The translations under genes and the position numbers were made by a program. From positions 2,232,001 to 2,296,000 of the forward strand of contig NC_013743.1 in the NCBI RefSeq assembly GCF_000025325.1: 64,000 nucleotides of DNA, read 5' to 3'. The stretch's first letter is position 1; the number at the start of each line of letters is the position of its first letter. Of the stretch, positions 55,886 through 64,000 are shown piece by piece. A model generated the notes under the pieces. It was not told where the DNA came from. It made no database searches and saw nothing but the letters and a program-made list of their open reading frames with translations. This stretch comes from Haloterrigena turkmenica DSM 5511 (GTDB lineage: Archaea > Halobacteriota > Halobacteria > Halobacteriales > Natrialbaceae).

Positions 55886-56818
55886 TCAGAGGCCGAACGA
55901 GTCGACGAGCAGCTCCTCGTCGGTCTCGCCGTGAACGTAGGTCGGGCCGCCGACCACGTCGATCGTGACCTTCGCGGGCGCGAAGAGATCAGCGGGGACT
56001 TCGGCGAAGTTCCACTCGAGGTCGTCGAAGACCTCGCCGAACGGCCGGCCGTGGTCCTCGGCGGCCGTCGAGGGGACCGAATCGAAGACGTCGGCGTCCT
56101 CGCGGACCGTGAGGTGGGCCGTGCCTCCGTAGGCGATGGCGTCGTTCGTGCGGGCGATCGCCGTCTGCTCGTCGCCGGCGACGGGAGCGACCGGCGCCCG
56201 GCCCGTCGCGGAGACGATGTCGAGTGGGTCGTAGCCCAGTTCCGAGAGGCGGAACGTCGCGAGTTCGGCGGTTCGAGCGGCGTTCGTGACGGAGCCGACG
56301 AGGCTCGCGGTCGGGTAGGCCAGCAGGAAGACGCTGCTGGGTTCGACCTCCGCGAGTTCGGCGACCTGGGCGGCGGCGGCCGCGGTCGGATCCTGCTCGG
56401 TCTCGACGGCCAGCGCCGTCAGGTCGAACGCGTCCGTGTAACCGACGCGGCGGAACTCCTCTTCCTCGGCGACAAGCGCCCGCGCGGGACCGCTCCCGAG
56501 TCCCTCGAAGTCCTCGGTGGTCAGCTCCCAGCCCGCCTTCTGCGAGCACAGCAGCGACAGCGCCGGCTGGTCGGTCGCGAGCTGGATGTACGGGATCGGA
56601 GCGTCGCCGATCTCGCCCAAGTGGTGACTCGGCGTCGCCATTCCCGCCGTCTGGATCTCCGTCAGCAACAGTCCCGCCTCGATCCCGCCCTCGAACTCGA
56701 GGCCGAAGTCGAGTACCGTGGCCTCGTTGTCGAGGTCGTAGCCGCCGATATTCAACTCCTCGGCGTAATCGAGGGCCTCGTCGACCAGCTCGATCGCCAT
56801 CCGGTTGAGACTTTCCAT
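55886..56818 (-). CDS. mch: Methenyltetrahydromethanopterin cyclohydrolase
   Basis: The 310-residue protein matches Mch: SLNRMAIELVDEALDYAEEL at the start, YIQLATDQPALSLLCSQKAGW, LGSGPARAL and IAYGGTAHLTV. It interconverts methenyl- and formyl-tetrahydromethanopterin (in haloarchaea probably with tetrahydrofolate or a modified pterin as carrier). A TATA-like tgttttac on the minus strand (about 56843) precedes it. Confidence 0.95.
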   Translation of the reverse strand: MESLNRMAIELVDEALDYAEELNIGGYDLDNEATVLDFGLEFEGGIEAGLLLTEIQTAGMATPSHHLGEIGDAPIPYIQLATDQPALSLLCSQKAGWELTTEDFEGLGSGPARALVAEEEEFRRVGYTDAFDLTALAVETEQDPTAAAAAQVAELAEVEPSSVFLLAYPTASLVGSVTNAARTAELATFRLSELGYDPLDIVSATGRAPVAPVAGDEQTAIARTNDAIAYGGTAHLTVREDADVFDSVPSTAAEDHGRPFGEVFDDLEWNFAEVPADLFAPAKVTIDVVGGPTYVHGETDEELLVDSFGL

Positions 56819-57097
56819 ACCGACGCGTTCGCCCTCCGCGGTAAAACAGTTTGTTAGTTCGGAGCCGCGGCGTCGGCCGACGAGCGCGGTCGCCGACCGG
56901 TTCGAGGCCGCCGAACCTGTCGTCGAGCGATCGGTCGCCCTCGGCAGGGTGTCGCTCGGCGGCGCCGCTCAGTCGGTCGTCCTCGCCACCGATCGACCGG
57001 TGACCGCCGTCCCGGCGTGAGCCGCGGCCCGCGCGATCGGCCCCGCCCGCTTCGCTCGCGTTCGCTCTCCACCCGCGTCGCGACCGCCGCCAAGGCG

Positions 57098-57424
57098 TTA
57101 CTCGCCAGGGTCGGGATCCTTATTCGTCGGCGGGCGTCCCAGCTCTTCTTCGACGGCCTCGATCTTATGTTCGGCAGAGACGTCGCGCGTCCGCCTGTCG
57201 TCGATCTTCAGCACGGTACTGACGCGATCGGCGTCGACCGCCTCGTGGGCCGCCTGCGCGGCCGCGAACAGTTCGCCGATCTCGTCGGCCTCGATCACCG
57301 TCCCCATCGGATTCGTCTCGTACTCGACGTCGTACTCCTCGAGCGCGTCGACGGCCTTGGCGACCTCGCCCGACATGCTGTCCTCGATCACCGGTGCGAC
57401 GCTCAGTAGTGCGATCACCGTCAT
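57098..57424 (-). CDS. MTH1187-family thiamine-binding protein
   Basis: The start at 57424 gives 108 residues. The protein has the MTH1187/YkoF-like ferredoxin fold pattern: MTVIALLSVAPV, then EYETNPMGTVIEAD and DRVSTVLKIDDR. Members bind thiamine and often act as a scavenging or stress protein. The last 20 residues are a charged tail. It is a single gene. Confidence 0.88.
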   Translation of the reverse strand: MTVIALLSVAPVIEDSMSGEVAKAVDALEEYDVEYETNPMGTVIEADEIGELFAAAQAAHEAVDADRVSTVLKIDDRRTRDVSAEHKIEAVEEELGRPPTNKDPDPGE

Positions 57425-57548
57425 AGGCGACAGTAACGACGAGGAGGGTCCTAAATCCGGGCCCTGGACAGTGCCGATCGCCGTGGGTGCGGCTCTGCGG
57501 GATGAAAACAAACTGAGCCGCTGAAAACGGCAGAGGCCGTGGCGCCGA

Positions 57549-57896
57549 TCAGTCCGCCCGTGGGTGGGGCGACTCCGTCGGCGGGTAGATGATCACGTCG
57601 CCGTTCGCGTAGACGTACACCTCGTGCTCGAGGGCGGTGAAGGCGATGTGCCCGCCCGTGCGTTCGGTGCCGTCGGCCTTCTTGCTGAAGATGCGATCGA
57701 GGGCGTCGGGGTCGACGCTGTCGTAGAGAGAGAACTCGCCCTGCGAGACGTCGGTGTCCGCGATCGAGGCGAGCGCGTGGACGATCGTCGTCGTGATCGT
57801 CGCGGTGCCGTCGGGGTCGTGGTTGAAGACGTAGCGGTCGTTGGTCTGGTCGTACTGCAGGTCGTCGGCGTCGGCGGTTGAGAGTTCAGTTTGCAT
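57549..57896 (-). CDS. HalOD1-domain protein
   Basis: The 115-residue protein fits the HalOD1 output domain common in haloarchaea: TITTTIVHALASIADTDVSQ, LYDSVDPDALDRIFS and VYVYANGDVIIYPP. The domain is thought to be an output module in signalling proteins; alone it has no known activity. A TATA box lies 45-54 bases upstream. Confidence 0.85.
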   Translation of the reverse strand: MQTELSTADADDLQYDQTNDRYVFNHDPDGTATITTTIVHALASIADTDVSQGEFSLYDSVDPDALDRIFSKKADGTERTGGHIAFTALEHEVYVYANGDVIIYPPTESPHPRAD

Positions 57897-57940
57897 AGGA
57901 GGTCTCGGAGTTCAATCGTCTATTGATTCGTAGTTACTCG

Positions 57941-57950
57941 GAGTATAAAA
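57941..57950 (-). promoter_or_regulatory. TATA box of the HalOD1 gene
   Basis: The minus strand reads ttttatactc about 45-54 bases before the ATG at 57896, so the transcript would have a leader of about 20 bases. The surrounding spacer 57897-58289 is AT-rich up to about 58030 and holds no gene that I can support. Confidence 0.55.
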
Positions 57951-58289
57951 GCCAATCGCAGACAATATTGGTAAACGAACGCGATTAAACATCCGGGGAA
58001 TAGCTCAAACACCGTTATTCTCGACTACGCATGACAGTCGAGTACGGGAACTAGTCGCAGAACCGATACCGAGACGGCGTCGACGTAAGAGCGAATTACT
58101 CGCCGCCAAGCGACCGATATCGCGTCTAATCGTTGATTGCCGACGATTCTCTCCCGACGGGGATCGCCGACTGATCGAGCAGCGACGGACGGAGAGAGTA
58201 TTTACTCGGCTTCGAGTCTAACTGTCGGTACTTCGGCACGAAAAATGACTCTGAGCGATCGTCGACGCACGACGTCGGTCGCCACCGCG

Positions 58290-58481
58290 CTACGCCGGTT
58301 GTCGGTGAAACGACTCGAGGATGTCGAGTCCGCGCTGGGTCTTGGCGAACGCCGCGATCGGTCGTTCCGACCCGCAGTGGTCGCACCGGAACCGGTTTCC
58401 GGGCGCCGGGAGGGCGGCCGGATTGGCGGTCCACTGTTCTCCGCAGTCGGCGCACTCGAGTCGAATCCAACCCTCTCGCAT
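58290..58481 (-). CDS. Small zinc-ribbon protein
   Basis: The 63-residue protein reads MREGWIRLECADCGEQW and then FRCDHCGSERPIAAF, two CxxC pairs of a zinc ribbon, and ends with a helix (RGLDILESFHRQ). This is a conserved haloarchaeal micro-protein of unknown function. It is divergent from the DUF4112 gene. Confidence 0.8.
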   Translation of the reverse strand: MREGWIRLECADCGEQWTANPAALPAPGNRFRCDHCGSERPIAAFAKTQRGLDILESFHRQPA

Positions 58482-58602
58482 ACGGGTGCTAGTACGTGAT
58501 CTATCGACTTAATCCTCCCTCGGACCCGGCGGTTGGCGCCGCCGATGGCGGCTTGCCATCGCCGTCCACGAACGTATTCCGCCGCGCGCCCGACGACGGT
58601 GT

Positions 58603-59049
58603 ATGGCTACTGGTTCGACCGACGACATCGAATCCGCCCTCGAGGAGTTCGGCAATGACCTTCCCGCCGAGGTCGACGAGGCCGCGATCAACCGCATGCA
58701 AACCGTCGCCCGCGTCCTCGACGAGGGGCTCAAGCTCCCCGGAACGGACTTTCGATTCGGACTGGACCCGATCGTCGGGATCCTCCCCGGCGCCGGCGAC
58801 ACCGCGACCGCGTTCGTCTCGCTGTACATCGTCGCCGAGTCCGCCCGCATGGGCGTCTCCCAGTCGACGCTCCTGCGCATGCTGGCGAACATCGCCGTCG
58901 ACACCATCGGCGGCTCGGTTCCCATACTCGGCGTCATCTTCGACGCCTTCTGGAAGTCCAACAAGTGGAACGTCAAGCTAGCAATCGAGGAACTCGCCGA
59001 CTCGAGCGAGGGATCGACGTCCGGGCCGGAAACCGTCGTCATCGACTAA
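58603..59049 (+). CDS. DUF4112 membrane protein
   Basis: The 148-residue protein has the DUF4112 pattern: LDEGLKLPGTDFRFGLDPIVG, then GAGDTATAFVSLYIVAESARMG and PILGVIFDAFWKSNKWN. It should span the membrane two or three times. The family is widespread in bacteria and haloarchaea and has no known function. Confidence 0.9.
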   Translation: MATGSTDDIESALEEFGNDLPAEVDEAAINRMQTVARVLDEGLKLPGTDFRFGLDPIVGILPGAGDTATAFVSLYIVAESARMGVSQSTLLRMLANIAVDTIGGSVPILGVIFDAFWKSNKWNVKLAIEELADSSEGSTSGPETVVID

Positions 59050-59162
59050 CGACTCGCGTTCTCGCCGTTCCCGGCGCTCGTCTCTATCGACTGCTACCAC
59101 CGTTCTGCGTCTCGAGATGGATAGTAGACAGCACGGAAAATCCAGTGTCAACCGTTGAGAAG

Positions 59163-59187
59163 TGCGCTAGCAGGGATTTGAACCACG
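59163..59187 (-). other. tRNA-Gly 3'-end fragment
   Basis: The 25 bases tgcgctagcagggatttgaac and following match the 3' part (acceptor strand and T-arm) of the tRNA-Gly genes at 59297 and 59686 with three differences. No tRNA body follows; instead a GC-rich palindromic stretch ends in a reversed T-arm-like gattcaaaccc (59230-59240). Such fragments often mark past integration at a tRNA 3' end. Confidence 0.6.
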
Positions 59188-59296
59188 CCAGAGAACCTGC
59201 TCGCTCGCGCTCGCAGAACCTCGGTCTGATTCAAACCCAGAACGATTTTTACTGAACAGACGACTCGCTCCGCTCGTCGATGTTGTTCAGTGAAAA

Positions 59297-59367
59297 TGCG
59301 CTGGCGGGGATTTGAACCCCGGTTGTGACCATGGCAAGGTCACGTGATACCACTACACTACCAGCGC
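59297..59367 (-). tRNA. tRNA-Gly (anticodon GCC), copy 1
   Basis: The 71-base gene on the minus strand starts GCGCTGGTAGTGTAGTGG and folds into a cloverleaf: 7-bp acceptor (GCGCTGG with CCAGCGC), anticodon stem GACC/GGTC around the loop TTGCCAT with anticodon GCC, and T-arm with GGTTCAAATCC. The discriminator is A. No CCA is encoded. Confidence 0.95.
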
Positions 59368-59416
59368 GCACACGTGCACTCGGTCTCGAGTACGATCAAA
59401 CAGATGGACCACGATC

Positions 59417-59427
59417 ACTTATAAATG
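59417..59427 (-). promoter_or_regulatory. Likely TATA box of tRNA-Gly copy 1
   Basis: The minus strand reads atttataagtg about 50-60 bases before the mature 5' end, which would leave a short leader to be removed. Confidence 0.5.
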
Positions 59428-59685
59428 TCGAAAGCGAGAGTGTCAAGGCAGCTATCTTCGAGAGTGAGATGCGGACTCGAGAGTGGATACAGGAGTTGTA
59501 CCAGCCGAATTGTGATCGAAACCCGATCACCCGTCCCGAGATATCTCCGAATCGCTACTGAAAGCGCTGAGTGAAACGTTCACACCGCTACGGAGCATTC
59601 CGAGTAGGATAATCGAAGGGACGCGCCGGTTGGAACGTGGACTGCGGTCGAGAACCGAGTCGCTCGCGGGTTGAATTCAGAGAAG

Positions 59686-59756
59686 TGCGCTGGCGGGGAT
59701 TTGAACCCCGGTTGTGACCATGGCAAGGTCACGTGATACCACTACACTACCAGCGC
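59686..59756 (-). tRNA. tRNA-Gly (anticodon GCC), copy 2
   Basis: The 71 bases are identical to copy 1 and fold the same way. The 318 bases between the copies contain no gene that I can support. A TATA-like cttataca on the minus strand (59788-59795) lies about 35 bases upstream. Confidence 0.95.
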
Positions 59757-59787
59757 CCTGTTGCACTTACACCTACACCGGGATGGA

Positions 59788-59795
59788 TGTATAAG
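59788..59795 (-). promoter_or_regulatory. Likely TATA box of tRNA-Gly copy 2
   Basis: The minus strand reads cttataca about 32-39 bases before the mature 5' end of the tRNA, the usual archaeal distance. Confidence 0.55.
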
Positions 59796-59883
59796 GGTTG
59801 CGAATCGACCCGGTATCGATAGGGAAACACACGCTTTCGACTCCGACGCCGCGGTTCGAAATCGGATGACGGGCGGACGGTGC

Positions 59884-62800
59884 TCACGGCTCGTGTTCGT
59901 CCGCAGCCGGCAGCGTCACCGTGAACGTCGCCCCCTCGCCGGGCTCGGACTCGAGTCGGATCTCGCCGCCGTGGCGCTCGACGATCCGCTCGCACAGCGC
60001 GAGTCCGATGCCGGTGCCGTCGTGCTCGCCCTGGGAGTGGAGGCTCTCGAACACCTCGAAGATCTCGTCGGCATCGTCGGGATCGATCCCGATCCCCTCG
60101 TCCCGGACGGCGATCTCCCAGCGGTCATCTCTACCCGCGCGTCGCCGGGCGGAGACGTGGACCCGCGGCGGCTCGTCACCGCTGTACTCGAGGGCGTTAT
60201 CCAGCAAATTCTGGAACAGCTGGCGCAACTGATCGCGGTCGCCCGTCACGTGCGGCAGCTCCTCGGTGGTGATCTCAGCGTTCGTCTCCTCGATCCGGAC
60301 CTGAAGATCCTCGAGTGCGTTTTCGAGAACGTCGTCCAGAGCGACGGGTTCGAACGGATCGCCGCCCGTCTCGACCCGGGAGTACGCCAGCAGGCCGTCG
60401 ATCATGTCGCGCATGCGCTCGGCGCCGTCGACCGCGAAGTCGATGAACTCCCGTCCGTCCGCGTCCAAGACGTCCGTGTACCGGCTCTCGATCAACTGGA
60501 GATAGCTCGAGACCATCCGCAGGGGCTCTTGCAGGTCGTGGCTGGCCGCGTAGGCGAACTGCTCTAAGCGCTCGTTGGACTCCTCGAGTCGCTCGACCAG
60601 TTCCTCGAGTCGTCGCTCGCGTTCGACCTGCTCGGTGATCTCCTGTGCGAGGCTCAGCCCGGCGAAGATCTCACCGTCGGCGTCCCGTAGCGGCGCCGCC
60701 CAGATCTGCCAGTGCTCGCCGTCGAACGTGATCGTCGTGCTGTCGGTCTCGCCGTCCTCGATGGCGGCCCGGTAGAGCGGGATCAGTTGCCTGCTGACGT
60801 CGTCCGGAAAGACCGCCGACATTCGTTCGCTCTCCATCTGCTCTGCCTCGGGCAGCGTGTCGCCCAGGACCGCCCCCTCGATCAGCGTGTACCGGAAGTT
60901 CTCGTCGTACACGCCGACCGCGCCGTTCGGGAAGTGTTCGGCCAGCGTCCGGTAGCGGCGTTCGGACTCCTCGAGTTGCCGTTCGCGACGTTTTAGCTCG
61001 GTAACGTCCGAGACCGCTCCGTTCAGTCGGACGGGGGTGCCGTCGTCGTCGTACTCGACCTCGCCGCGAGCGACGACCCATACGAGGTCGCCGTCCGCGT
61101 CCCGAACGCGATATTCGGCCTCGAATTCGCCCGTCTCCTCGACGGCGCGCTCGAGTTGCTCTCGCGTCCGGGTCCGGTCGTCCTCGTGGATCGATTCGTA
61201 GAAGGCGTCCATCGGCGCGCCGTCGGCGGCCAGTTCCGGATCCATCCCGCACGTCGACGCGAAATAGTCATCGGCGGTGACGACGTCCCCCCGAATGTCC
61301 CAGGTCCAGATCCCGACGGACGCGGCTTCGGTCGCGACGTCCAGTTGCGTTCGGACCGCCTGCAGATCCCGTTCGCGCTCCCGTTGCTCGGTGATGTCCC
61401 GAACGAGGCAGATGAGTTCGCCGTCGTCGGTCTCGGTCAGCGAGTGCTGGGAGAGGAAGGTGGTGCCGTCACTGCGCACGCAGGTCGTCGTCCCGGACCA
61501 CTGTCCCTCCGCCGAGATGCGCGGCAGAATGTCGTCGACGAAGCGGGACGGATCGGCTTCGATCCCGAGGTCGTCCCAGTGTTCGCCGATCATCTCCTCG
61601 GGCTCGTAACGGAACGTCTCCGCGTACGCGTCGTTGACGTAGATGAACTCGCCGTTCTCGTCGAGCAGGCTGATCCCTTCGCGGGCGGCCTCCAGCGCCC
61701 GCACGACGCGTCGACGCTCCTGTTCTCGGCGCTTCCGTTCGGTGATGTCCCGGACGACGCCGATCTCCTCCTGTCGGCCGTCCTCCGTCCGTCGCGTCGC
61801 GAACGTTCCCTCGACGGGAACGCGATCCCCGTCGGGCCGCTGCAGTTTCGCTTCCATGGCCGGGTTCTCGGTATCCGCCCCTCCCTCGCGCTCCGTCGTC
61901 AGTCGCTTCTTCGACTCTTCGATCGCGGCCTCGTCGACGACGAGGGAGGCGTGTTCGCCGACCAGTTCCTCGCGCTCGTAGCCGGTCATCCGAGCGTACG
62001 CCTCGTTGACCATCGTGAACCGGCCGTCCTCGCCTTTCACGTAGATCCCGTCGGACATCGTCTCGACGATCGTCTCGTACTTGGACAGCTCCCGGTCGCG
62101 TTTCTTCCGCTCGGTGACGTCGCGGCCGATACCCGCCAGAACGCGCTTCCCTTCGGGATTCTCGAGTCCGACCGCGACGAACTCGTAAGGGATCCGCTCG
62201 CCGCCTTTGGTCAGCAGCTCCACCTCGAGTCGCGCGCTTCCGGTTTCGAAGACCCCCTCAATCTCCGTGACGGTTCGCTCGCGGTCCTCCTCGACGATGA
62301 ACTCCAGCGGGCGCATCGACTCGATCTCCGCGTCGGTGTAGCCCGGTGACCGCGTTCAGCGTCTCGTTCCACCGCTGGAAGTCGCCCGTCTCGTCGACGA
62401 CGTAGAACACGTCGTCGACCGCGTCGAGGATGCCGTCGGTGTACTCCGTGTACCGCTCGAGTCGAGCCTCGCGCTCGCGCAGGCGTCGGTCCTTCTCTGT
62501 GCGGTCGATCGCCCCCGCGATGACGTTCGCGACGCTGCGGAGGAACGTCGCATCGCGCTCGGAGAACGTCCGCCGGTCGCTCGAGTAGACCCCGAGAGCG
62601 CCCCACGGCTCGTCCTCTGAGCCGACAGCGACGGTAATTCCGCTGGTAACGTCGTGACCGGCGAACAACTCGGCCTCGAAGACGGCCCCGTCGGACCGAC
62701 GGTCCTCGACGATCACCGGGTCGTCGGTACGCAGCGTGACGCCGACCAGCGACTCTCGATCCGCGGGGACGGTCGCCGATCCGACGACCCCGGAACGCCA

Positions 62801-63019
62801 GCCGACGCCCTCTCGCAACGAGGCCGCGTCCCCGCCCCAGGATTCCTCGAACACGCCGCAGTACTCGGCGCTCAGCGCGTTGGCGACGGCCGCGGCTGCG
62901 TCGTCGATCAGCCGGTCGAGATCGGCCGTGTCCAGCGCCCGCTGGCCGAGCTCCGCGACCACCTCCTGTTGCCGAAGTCGGCTCTCGAGTTCCACCTCGG
63001 TCGGCGAGGGCGATTCCAT
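59884..63019 (-). pseudogene. GAF/multi-PAS sensor histidine kinase broken by one frameshift
   Basis: The gene starts at 63019 with a GAF domain (about residues 15-185) and a first PAS domain. Within that PAS the minus strand reads ACCGGGCTACACC; dropping one G restores GYTDAEIESMRPLE and joins the frame that continues to 59884. The rest carries four more PAS domains (for example GIYVKGEDGRFTMVNEAYA and GISLLDENGEFIYVNDAYA), the phosphoacceptor His in SHDLQEP, the N box NLLDNAL and the G boxes DEGIGI and GTGIGLAL. The restored protein would be about 1,040 residues. No receiver domain is attached. The extra base at 62341-62346 may be real or a sequencing error. Confidence 0.85.
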
Positions 63020-63286
63020 TCTACCGTGACCGTCTGTGACATAGCGGTAAAATTCCTCGGTATGGTTCGCTCGGCCCGCCGCGGTAACGATCCGCTGCTC
63101 GCGAGCTCATAACGGCCGTCGGCGGCGTGTTGACGACGACCTATCACTGACAGTGAGTGTGTGCCCGCACGGCACGAATTCGGGGGTGTGAGCCCTTGTC
63201 AGCCGCAATCGAATCCGCTATCCTTTTAAGATCCCCTCCGCAAGACATCGCTACAGTCTAGTGACGCGGCGCCGAAGCGTTTCGGC

Positions 63287-64000
63287 ATGACCGTCAGCGT
63301 ACTCGTTCCGTCGTCACTCACCCGGGAAGCCGAGGACAAACGCGAGGCAACTCGCAAACTCGGATACGTCGCCCGCGCGGCGACGATCTTCCGGGCCGAT
63401 CGCCTGATCGTCTACCCAGACCGGGACGGCGAAACCGGGCGATTCGACGGCGGGTTCGTAAGCACCGTCTTGCGGTACGCCGCAACGCCCCCCTACCTTC
63501 GCAACGAGGCCTGGGGGATGCGGGACGAACTGGAGTACGCGGGCGTCTTGCCGCCGCTCCGCGCCATGTCACAGACCGGCTCCGAATCTACCGGTTCGGG
63601 GTCGTCAAGACAAGGGATCGTGACCGAGGTCGGACCTGAAGGGCGCGTCCGGGTCAATTGCGGATTGCAACACCCGATCTCCCTCAACGTACCGCCGAAA
63701 ATGGCGGTCGAGGAGGGGGAGCGCGTGACCGTCAGGATCTCTTCGCGACGACCGGTCCGGGCGAAACTCGTCGACGAGCCCCTCCCGGGGCTGTCGGTCG
63801 AGCGGACGGACCTGCAGACAGCACTCGGCCGTGAGGACGCCGGCGTCCGCATCGCGTCGTCCCGGTACGGTGAAGAACTCACCGTCGGGCGACTCGAGAC
63901 GCTGGCCGGACGCATCGAGGGCGACGGGATGACCGTCGCCTTCGGCGCGCCCGAGAGAGGGCTGCCTGCTATCCTCGGAATCGAGGCATCGGCCATCGAA
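63287..64000 (+). CDS. SPOUT-type RNA methyltransferase (DUF171), 3' end cut by the window
   Basis: From the ATG at 63287 the frame stays open for 238 codons to the window end. It begins MTVSVLVPSSLTREAEDKRE and then RAATIFRADRLIVYPD, and later has FVSTVLRYAATPPYLRN, the pattern of the archaeal putative RNA uridine-N3 methyltransferase (SPOUT) family. An OB-fold-like insert lies at about 108-165 (VTEVGPEGRVRVNCG, GERVTVRI). The C-terminal SAM-binding knot (GLPAILG) is reached near the end, so only a short part is missing. Confidence 0.85.
   Translation, partial: MTVSVLVPSSLTREAEDKREATRKLGYVARAATIFRADRLIVYPDRDGETGRFDGGFVSTVLRYAATPPYLRNEAWGMRDELEYAGVLPPLRAMSQTGSESTGSGSSRQGIVTEVGPEGRVRVNCGLQHPISLNVPPKMAVEEGERVTVRISSRRPVRAKLVDEPLPGLSVERTDLQTALGREDAGVRIASSRYGEELTVGRLETLAGRIEGDGMTVAFGAPERGLPAILGIEASAIE

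Noticed and set aside
59368-59685. A gene between the two tRNA-Gly copies
   Set aside because: The only open frame runs through the first tRNA and has no coding character.

Overview
The window is chromosomal DNA from a haloarchaeon. The coding DNA is GC-rich, the proteins are very acidic (D/E-rich), secreted proteins often carry twin-arginine signals, and several promoters have a TATA box about 25-30 bases before the start codon. The archaeal gene set includes cdc48, mch (methanopterin C1 metabolism), a HalOD1-domain protein, a GTPBP1-type GTPase and an archaeal SPOUT methyltransferase. Genus is uncertain; a Natrialbales-like lineage is a guess. I saw no rRNA, CRISPR array, integrase or intact transposase.

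Region 0.2-4.6 kb holds secreted repeat proteins: a 504-residue protein with five roughly 55-residue Q/N/A-rich repeats, two nearly identical 118-residue proteins that each carry one copy of the same repeat, and a Ser/Thr/Asp-rich protein with a duplicated motif. The repeat is curlin-like in its alternating Q, N and A positions. A decayed copy of the larC 3' part follows. Region 5.2-8.2 kb is a coupled glmU-like/glmS pair that supplies UDP-GlcNAc. Region 10.0-16.7 kb is a tight five-gene operon: nucleotide-sugar dehydrogenase, epimerase, IcaA/PgaC-like glycan synthase, lipoprotein polysaccharide deacetylase and GH10 hydrolase. It is followed by a PIG-L deacetylase, a WbqC-like protein and a secreted GH18 chitinase. 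Together, 0-21 kb looks like an extracellular-matrix island with fibre-like proteins and an amino-sugar polysaccharide; this is inference.

Region 21.4-33 kb holds a decayed beta-helix gene, intact larC, cdc48, an EamA transporter, a DUF7344 regulator, a decapitated oligopeptide ABC ATPase, an RNase H-like gene, two small conserved genes and a large Tat-exported beta-helix protein with internal DNA repeats. Region 33.2-37.5 kb has two sulfatase-superfamily genes and a lipid-linked glycan flippase. Region 37.5-44.9 kb has a HAD phosphatase, then SDR, methylglyoxal synthase, KhtT-like and KhtU-like genes in a row, a metal P-type ATPase with a decayed CopZ-like gene beside it, and a methyltransferase.

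Region 44.9-48.6 kb groups proteins from three unrelated dehalogenase-type folds (DehI, type II HAD, alpha/beta hydrolase with Asp nucleophile) with an HTH regulator, a VOC protein and a 78-bp palindromic element. Region 48.6-59 kb is mostly housekeeping: pyrF, zinc-ribbon proteins, a GTPBP1-like GTPase, the proC-proB-proA operon, mch, a thiamine-binding family protein, a HalOD1 protein and a DUF4112 membrane protein. Region 59-64 kb has twin tRNA-Gly genes plus a tRNA 3' fragment, a frameshifted GAF/PAS histidine kinase and the first part of a SPOUT RNA methyltransferase gene cut by the window end.
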